From: Acidaminococcaceae bacterium | Lineage (GTDB): Bacteria > Bacillota > Negativicutes > Acidaminococcales > Acidaminococcaceae | Direction: 5' to 3' | Length of the DNA: 15,481 nucleotides | NCBI GenBank assembly: GCA_022653215.1 | Contig: JALCSJ010000033.1 | Coordinates: 1 to 15,481, forward strand | Shown: positions 12,207-15,481 of the stretch, in pieces | Position numbering within the stretch: position 1 is the first letter of the stretch | Layout: every line of letters starts with the position of its first letter | Notes under the pieces: model-generated | Databases searched by the model: none | Told to the model about the DNA's origin: nothing | What the model saw: the letters and a program-made list of their open reading frames with translations, nothing else | Program-made: the position numbers and the translations under genes

Positions 12207-13529
12207 ATGGAAGAGAATACTCTTTTTGATACAGACGAAAACAGACCTTTGGCGGCTCGTTTACGTCCTCAGAATTTACAGGAATTTGTAGGGCAGACCC
12301 AGCTGCTTGGACCAAACAGAGTACTTCGTCGTTTAATTGAAAACGACAAGATTTCTTCAATGATTTTCTGGGGGCCTCCGGGTGTAGGGAAAACCACTTT
12401 GGCCAGAATTATTGCCAATCAGACTAAGGCAGCATTTATTGATTTTTCTGCTGTTAACAGCGGGATAAAAGAAATCCGCGGTGTTATGCAAAGAGCTGAG
12501 GAAAACAGACGCTACGGTTCTAAAACAATTGTTTTCGTAGATGAAATTCATCGCTTTAATAAAGCTCAGCAGGATGCTTTTTTACCTTTTGTGGAAAAAG
12601 GCAGTATTATTCTCATCGGAGCTACAACAGAAAATCCTTCGTTTGAAATTAACGGAGCTCTGCTGTCCAGATGCAAGGTATTTGTCCTTCAGGCTCTCAA
12701 ACCTGAAGAAATCCTGACTTTGCTGCAACGAGCTTTACGGGATGACCGTGGTTTTGGTAAAGAGAAAATTAAAATCAACGATGACCTTTTGCTCTTGATT
12801 GCTAATTTTGCCAACGGCGATGCCAGAATGGCACTGTCAACTCTGGAAATGGTAGTGCTGAATGGGGATGTGCAGAATGATACTACAGTTGTTACTAAAG
12901 AGACTATAGAACAGTGTACTTCGAAAAAGTCACTGCTCTATGATAAAAATGGTGAAGAACATTATAATATTATTTCTGCCCTCCACAAATCTATGCGCAA
13001 TTCCGATCCGGATGCGGCGGTTTACTGGTTGGCCAGAATGCTGGAAGCAGGTGAAGATCCACTTTATGTAGCACGCCGTGTGGTGCGGTTTGCTGCAGAA
13101 GATGTGGGATTAGCGGATCCCAGGGCTTTGGAAGTAGCAGTGGCAGCGTATCAGGCCTGTCATTTTATCGGCATGCCGGAATGCAATGTGCATTTGACCG
13201 AAGCGGTAGTTTATATGTCCATGGCACCTAAATCCAACGCCATGGAGGTGGCCTATTTATCTGCCCGTCAAGATGCTGTGGAACAATTGGCAGATCCGGT
13301 GCCCCTAGTGATTCGCAATGCGCCGACTAAATTAATGCAGAACCTTTCTTACGGAAAAGGTTATCAGTATGCTCATGATGCCAAAGATAAGCTGACTAAT
13401 ATGCAGTGCCTGCCGGATTCTCTGGAAGGCAGGGAATATTATAAGCCTACAGAACAGGGATTAGAAATAAGATATAAAGAAAGACTAAAGCAGATAAAAG
13501 ACTGGAAGAGGAAACACAAGGACGATTAA
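12207..13529 (+). CDS. rarA: Replication-associated recombination protein A (AAA+ ATPase, RarA/MgsA)
   Basis: The 440-residue cytoplasmic AAA+ protein belongs to the RarA/MgsA/WHIP clamp-loader-related family and acts at stalled or collapsed replication forks. The N-terminal signature RPLAARLRPQNLQEFVGQ is at 13-30. Walker A is GPPGVGKT (56-63), Walker B is IVFVDEIHRFNKAQQDAFLP (108-127), sensor 1 is in GATTENPSFEIN (138-149) and the arginine finger is in LLSRC (152-156). The C-terminal part carries the tetramerisation domain, with the family-typical PKSNA and AYLSARQDA stretches. A strong GAGGAAAGGA region precedes the ATG. The gene begins 47 nt after the palindrome and ends 17 nt before the zinc-binding lipoprotein gene. 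No shared function with the importer is known; transcription is probably shared. Confidence 0.95.
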   Translation: MEENTLFDTDENRPLAARLRPQNLQEFVGQTQLLGPNRVLRRLIENDKISSMIFWGPPGVGKTTLARIIANQTKAAFIDFSAVNSGIKEIRGVMQRAEENRRYGSKTIVFVDEIHRFNKAQQDAFLPFVEKGSIILIGATTENPSFEINGALLSRCKVFVLQALKPEEILTLLQRALRDDRGFGKEKIKINDDLLLLIANFANGDARMALSTLEMVVLNGDVQNDTTVVTKETIEQCTSKKSLLYDKNGEEHYNIISALHKSMRNSDPDAAVYWLARMLEAGEDPLYVARRVVRFAAEDVGLADPRALEVAVAAYQACHFIGMPECNVHLTEAVVYMSMAPKSNAMEVAYLSARQDAVEQLADPVPLVIRNAPTKLMQNLSYGKGYQYAHDAKDKLTNMQCLPDSLEGREYYKPTEQGLEIRYKERLKQIKDWKRKHKDD

Positions 13530-13546
13530 GGAGTGTAGTTTGGGTT

Positions 13547-14506
13547 ATGAAAAAAATAGTAACATTTATTTTATTGACGGTTTTATTAGTGACAGGCTGT
13601 GGCAGTCAGAATCAGGAGACTAAACCACAGGACAAAAATGCTCAGGGGAAAAAGCTTCATGTAGTAACAACAATGTTTGCTGCTTATGATTTTGCCAGAA
13701 GTGTAGGAGGCAACAAAATTCAGGTTACTATGCTGGTTCCTCCCGGGTCTGATATTCATGCGTATGAACCAACGCCTAAAGACATTGCCGGTTTGCAAAA
13801 ATGCGATATTTTGGTTTATGTAGGCGGGGAATCAGATGCCTGGGTGGAAAAAATACTTGCTTCTTTGGACAATAAAAAAATGCAAAAAATTAAAATGATT
13901 GACATTGTAAAGCCTGTGGAAGAAGAAGTGAAAAAAGGTATGACTATCCATGAAGAACCGGGGCATAAAGAAGAAAAAGAATATGATGAGCATGTTTGGA
14001 CCAGCCCGGCTAACGCTAAACTTATTGCCGCAGCTCTGAGAGACGCTTTCTCGGCTAAGGACGGAGCTAATAAGGCCGCCTATGCCAAGAACTGCGAGAG
14101 CTTTATGGGAAAGTTAACGGAACTGGACAAAAAGTTTAAGGCTGTTGTAGCAGGGAGCAAACGTAAAGTAGTGGTGTTCGGAGATAGATTCCCTTTAAGA
14201 TATTTTGTGGATGCCTATGGTCTTGATTACTTTGCCGCTTTTCCCGGCTGTGCTCATAACACGGAAGCAAGTGCTTCAACAATTGCTTTTTTAATCAATA
14301 AAGTTAAAACAGCAAAGATTCCCGTAGTATTTCATATTGAATTGTCCAACGAAAAAATTGCTAAGGCAATTTGCGAGGCAACAGGAGCTAAAATGCTACA
14401 GTTCAACACTTGTCATAATGTACCCAAAGGGGATTTTGACAAAGGAGTTACTTATTTGGATTTGATGAATAAAAATCTGGCTGCTCTCAAGGAGGCTTTA
14501 AATTAA
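13547..14506 (+). CDS. znuA: Metal ABC transporter substrate-binding lipoprotein, ZnuA/TroA (cluster A-I) family
   Basis: The 319-residue protein has a type II signal peptide (KKIVTFILLTVLLVTG) with lipobox LVTGC and lipidated C18, so it is anchored on the outer face of the cytoplasmic membrane. It captures Zn2+ or Mn2+ for the importer encoded next. GSDIHAYEPTPKDI (68-80) holds ligand H71. A short acidic loop with H135 and H140 precedes DEHVWTSPANA (147-157), where H149 is the second ligand. The usual third-ligand segment HxAFxYF is replaced by FGDRFPLRYF (211-220), followed by FPGCAHNTEASAS (232-244) and FHIELSNEKIA. Zinc is the likelier metal, given the His loop, but manganese cannot be excluded. 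It starts 17 nt after rarA and overlaps znuC by one base (TAATG). Confidence 0.88.
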   Translation: MKKIVTFILLTVLLVTGCGSQNQETKPQDKNAQGKKLHVVTTMFAAYDFARSVGGNKIQVTMLVPPGSDIHAYEPTPKDIAGLQKCDILVYVGGESDAWVEKILASLDNKKMQKIKMIDIVKPVEEEVKKGMTIHEEPGHKEEKEYDEHVWTSPANAKLIAAALRDAFSAKDGANKAAYAKNCESFMGKLTELDKKFKAVVAGSKRKVVVFGDRFPLRYFVDAYGLDYFAAFPGCAHNTEASASTIAFLINKVKTAKIPVVFHIELSNEKIAKAICEATGAKMLQFNTCHNVPKGDFDKGVTYLDLMNKNLAALKEALN

Positions 14507-15228
14507 TGAGCTTGATTACTTGTCAGGATGTTACTTTTGCATACGAAGGGCGCCCTGTTATTACCGGCTTGAATTTTTCCGTGGCTAAGGGAGATTATAT
14601 TTGTGTAGTAGGAGAAAATGGCTCCGGCAAAAGCACCTTGATTAAGGGTATCTTGCAGTTAAAAAAACCTTCCAGCGGGAAACTCTTTTTTGGGGACGGA
14701 CTTACACTTAACTCGATAGGTTATTTGCCCCAGCAAAACAGCGTGCAAAAGGATTTCCCTGCCAGTGTCTGGGAAGTGGTTCTTTCCGGTTGTTTAAATA
14801 CTTTAAGAAACAAATGGTTTTATGGTAAACAGGAAGCAGAAAGAGCTAAAGAAGCTTTACAGATTTTGCATATAACTAAATTGAAAAATGCCTGTTACAG
14901 GGATTTATCAGGAGGACAGCAACAGCGGGTACTTTTGGCCAGAGCTTTGTGCGCCGGACCCAGACTGCTGGTTTTGGATGAGCCGGTTACAGGGTTGGAC
15001 CCTATTGTGACCATGGAGTTTTATCATCTTATCAGGGAACTGAATAAAACAAGAGACATTAGTATTATTATGGTTACCCATGAAATAAAAGAAGCGGTAA
15101 GTCAGGCAGACAAGATTCTGCATTTGCACAATAAGCAATTGTATTTTGGGCCTGTAGCCGGTTATCTTGCTACCCCGTTGGGTAAATTTTTCTCGGGAGG
15201 TGGCAGAGATGGCTGCAAGCTTTATTAG
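14506..15228 (+). CDS. znuC: Zinc/manganese ABC transporter ATP-binding protein
   Basis: The 240-residue ATPase drives metal import. Walker A is GENGSGKST (36-44), the Q-loop is YLPQQN (73-78), the ABC signature is LSGGQQQR (134-141), Walker B is LLVLDEP (154-160), the D-loop follows in TGLDP (162-166), and the switch His is H192 in VTHE. The family-typical FPASVWEVVLSG (84-95) contacts the permease coupling helix. The substrate class follows from the neighbouring ZnuA and ZnuB genes, since the ATPase alone does not identify the metal. The ATG overlaps the znuA stop by one base, and the last 20 nt overlap znuB, so all three are translationally linked. Confidence 0.93.
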   Translation: MSLITCQDVTFAYEGRPVITGLNFSVAKGDYICVVGENGSGKSTLIKGILQLKKPSSGKLFFGDGLTLNSIGYLPQQNSVQKDFPASVWEVVLSGCLNTLRNKWFYGKQEAERAKEALQILHITKLKNACYRDLSGGQQQRVLLARALCAGPRLLVLDEPVTGLDPIVTMEFYHLIRELNKTRDISIIMVTHEIKEAVSQADKILHLHNKQLYFGPVAGYLATPLGKFFSGGGRDGCKLY

Positions 15229-15481
15229 TATGTTTTCTTATGACTTTATTTTGCGAGCTCTGGTAGTTGGTACTCTGGTTTCTTTGTGTGCGGCGCTTTT
15301 GGGGGTCAGTCTTGTTCTCAAACGTTATTCTATGATTGGGGACGGCTTGTCTCATGTAGGATTTGGGGCCATTGCCATAGCCATGGTTATGAACGTTTCA
15401 CCTTTATATGTGGCTATTCCGGTAGTTGTTCTGGCGGCATTTTTACTATTACGGGTCAGCAGCAACAGCAAGATACACGGA
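15209..15481 (+). CDS. znuB: Zinc/manganese ABC transporter permease, N-terminal part (3' truncated by window edge)
   Basis: 91 codons are visible and the frame is open to the last base. The N-terminus MAASFISMFSYDFILRALVVG and the first membrane segment (about 12-36) lead into the family hallmark LKRYSMIGDGLSHVGFGAIA (37-56), which is highly conserved in ZnuB/MntB-type ABC-3 permeases. A second hydrophobic stretch (about 52-82) follows. The protein forms the metal channel in the cytoplasmic membrane with ZnuC. GGGAGG (15195-15200), 8 nt before the ATG and inside znuC, sets the start; the genes overlap by 20 nt. Family members are usually about 270-300 residues, so roughly two thirds lie beyond the window. 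Confidence 0.92.
   Translation, partial: MAASFISMFSYDFILRALVVGTLVSLCAALLGVSLVLKRYSMIGDGLSHVGFGAIAIAMVMNVSPLYVAIPVVVLAAFLLLRVSSNSKIHG

Noticed and set aside
1..15481. CRISPR array, prophage, transposase, tRNA or rRNA genes
   Set aside because: No regularly spaced direct repeats, integrase or transposase motifs, or cloverleaf and rRNA signatures were seen on either strand.

Overview
The window is a block of bacterial chromosome with every recognisable gene on the + strand. Gene order and protein families point to Bacillota (Firmicutes): prfA-prmC-tsaC-rpiB-ywlG-glyA-upp is the order of the Bacillus subtilis ywl region, with rpmE and a DUF1385 gene just upstream. Base composition is moderately AT-rich, ribosome-binding sites are strong, and neither spoIIR nor ywlE lies between prmC and rpiB. 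A non-sporulating or Gram-negative-walled lineage (Negativicutes, for example Acidaminococcaceae) would fit, but that placement is inference. No mobile element, CRISPR array, tRNA or rRNA was found.

Region 1 (1-1809) holds the 3' end of galU, a membrane-anchored calcineurin-like phosphatase of the purple-acid-phosphatase type, and a gene-free stretch of about 300 nt. That stretch contains a long hairpin and a GC-rich 76-nt inverted-repeat element I could not assign to a known RNA class. Region 2 (1810-9613) is a translation and one-carbon/nucleotide block. It runs from a promoter through rpmE (ribosomal protein L31), a DUF1385 membrane protein, prfA (RF1), prmC (the RF methylase), tsaC (the t6A precursor enzyme), rpiB, ywlG, glyA, upp and a dCMP deaminase, and ends at a strong intrinsic terminator. 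Many genes overlap or are tightly spaced, so most are probably co-transcribed.

Region 3 (9614-12160) is an independently promoted two-component system: a CitA/DcuS-type sensor kinase and a CitB-type response regulator with a 4-nt ATGA overlap. It is followed by a perfect nested palindrome. The sensor has a cysteine cluster in its extracytoplasmic domain where the citrate/dicarboxylate family normally has a ligand-binding Arg. Region 4 (12161-15481) carries rarA and then a zinc/manganese-type ABC importer: lipoprotein znuA, ATPase znuC and the start of permease znuB, which runs off the window. znuA begins 17 nt after rarA and znuA/znuC/znuB overlap, so rarA and the importer probably share a transcript.

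Most of this is conserved core genome. The points that deserve a second look are the Cys-rich sensor, the palindrome fused to an extended -10 promoter, the unassigned structured element before rpmE, the variant metal-site motif in ZnuA, and an identical TGTTATAAT -10 at three separate promoters.
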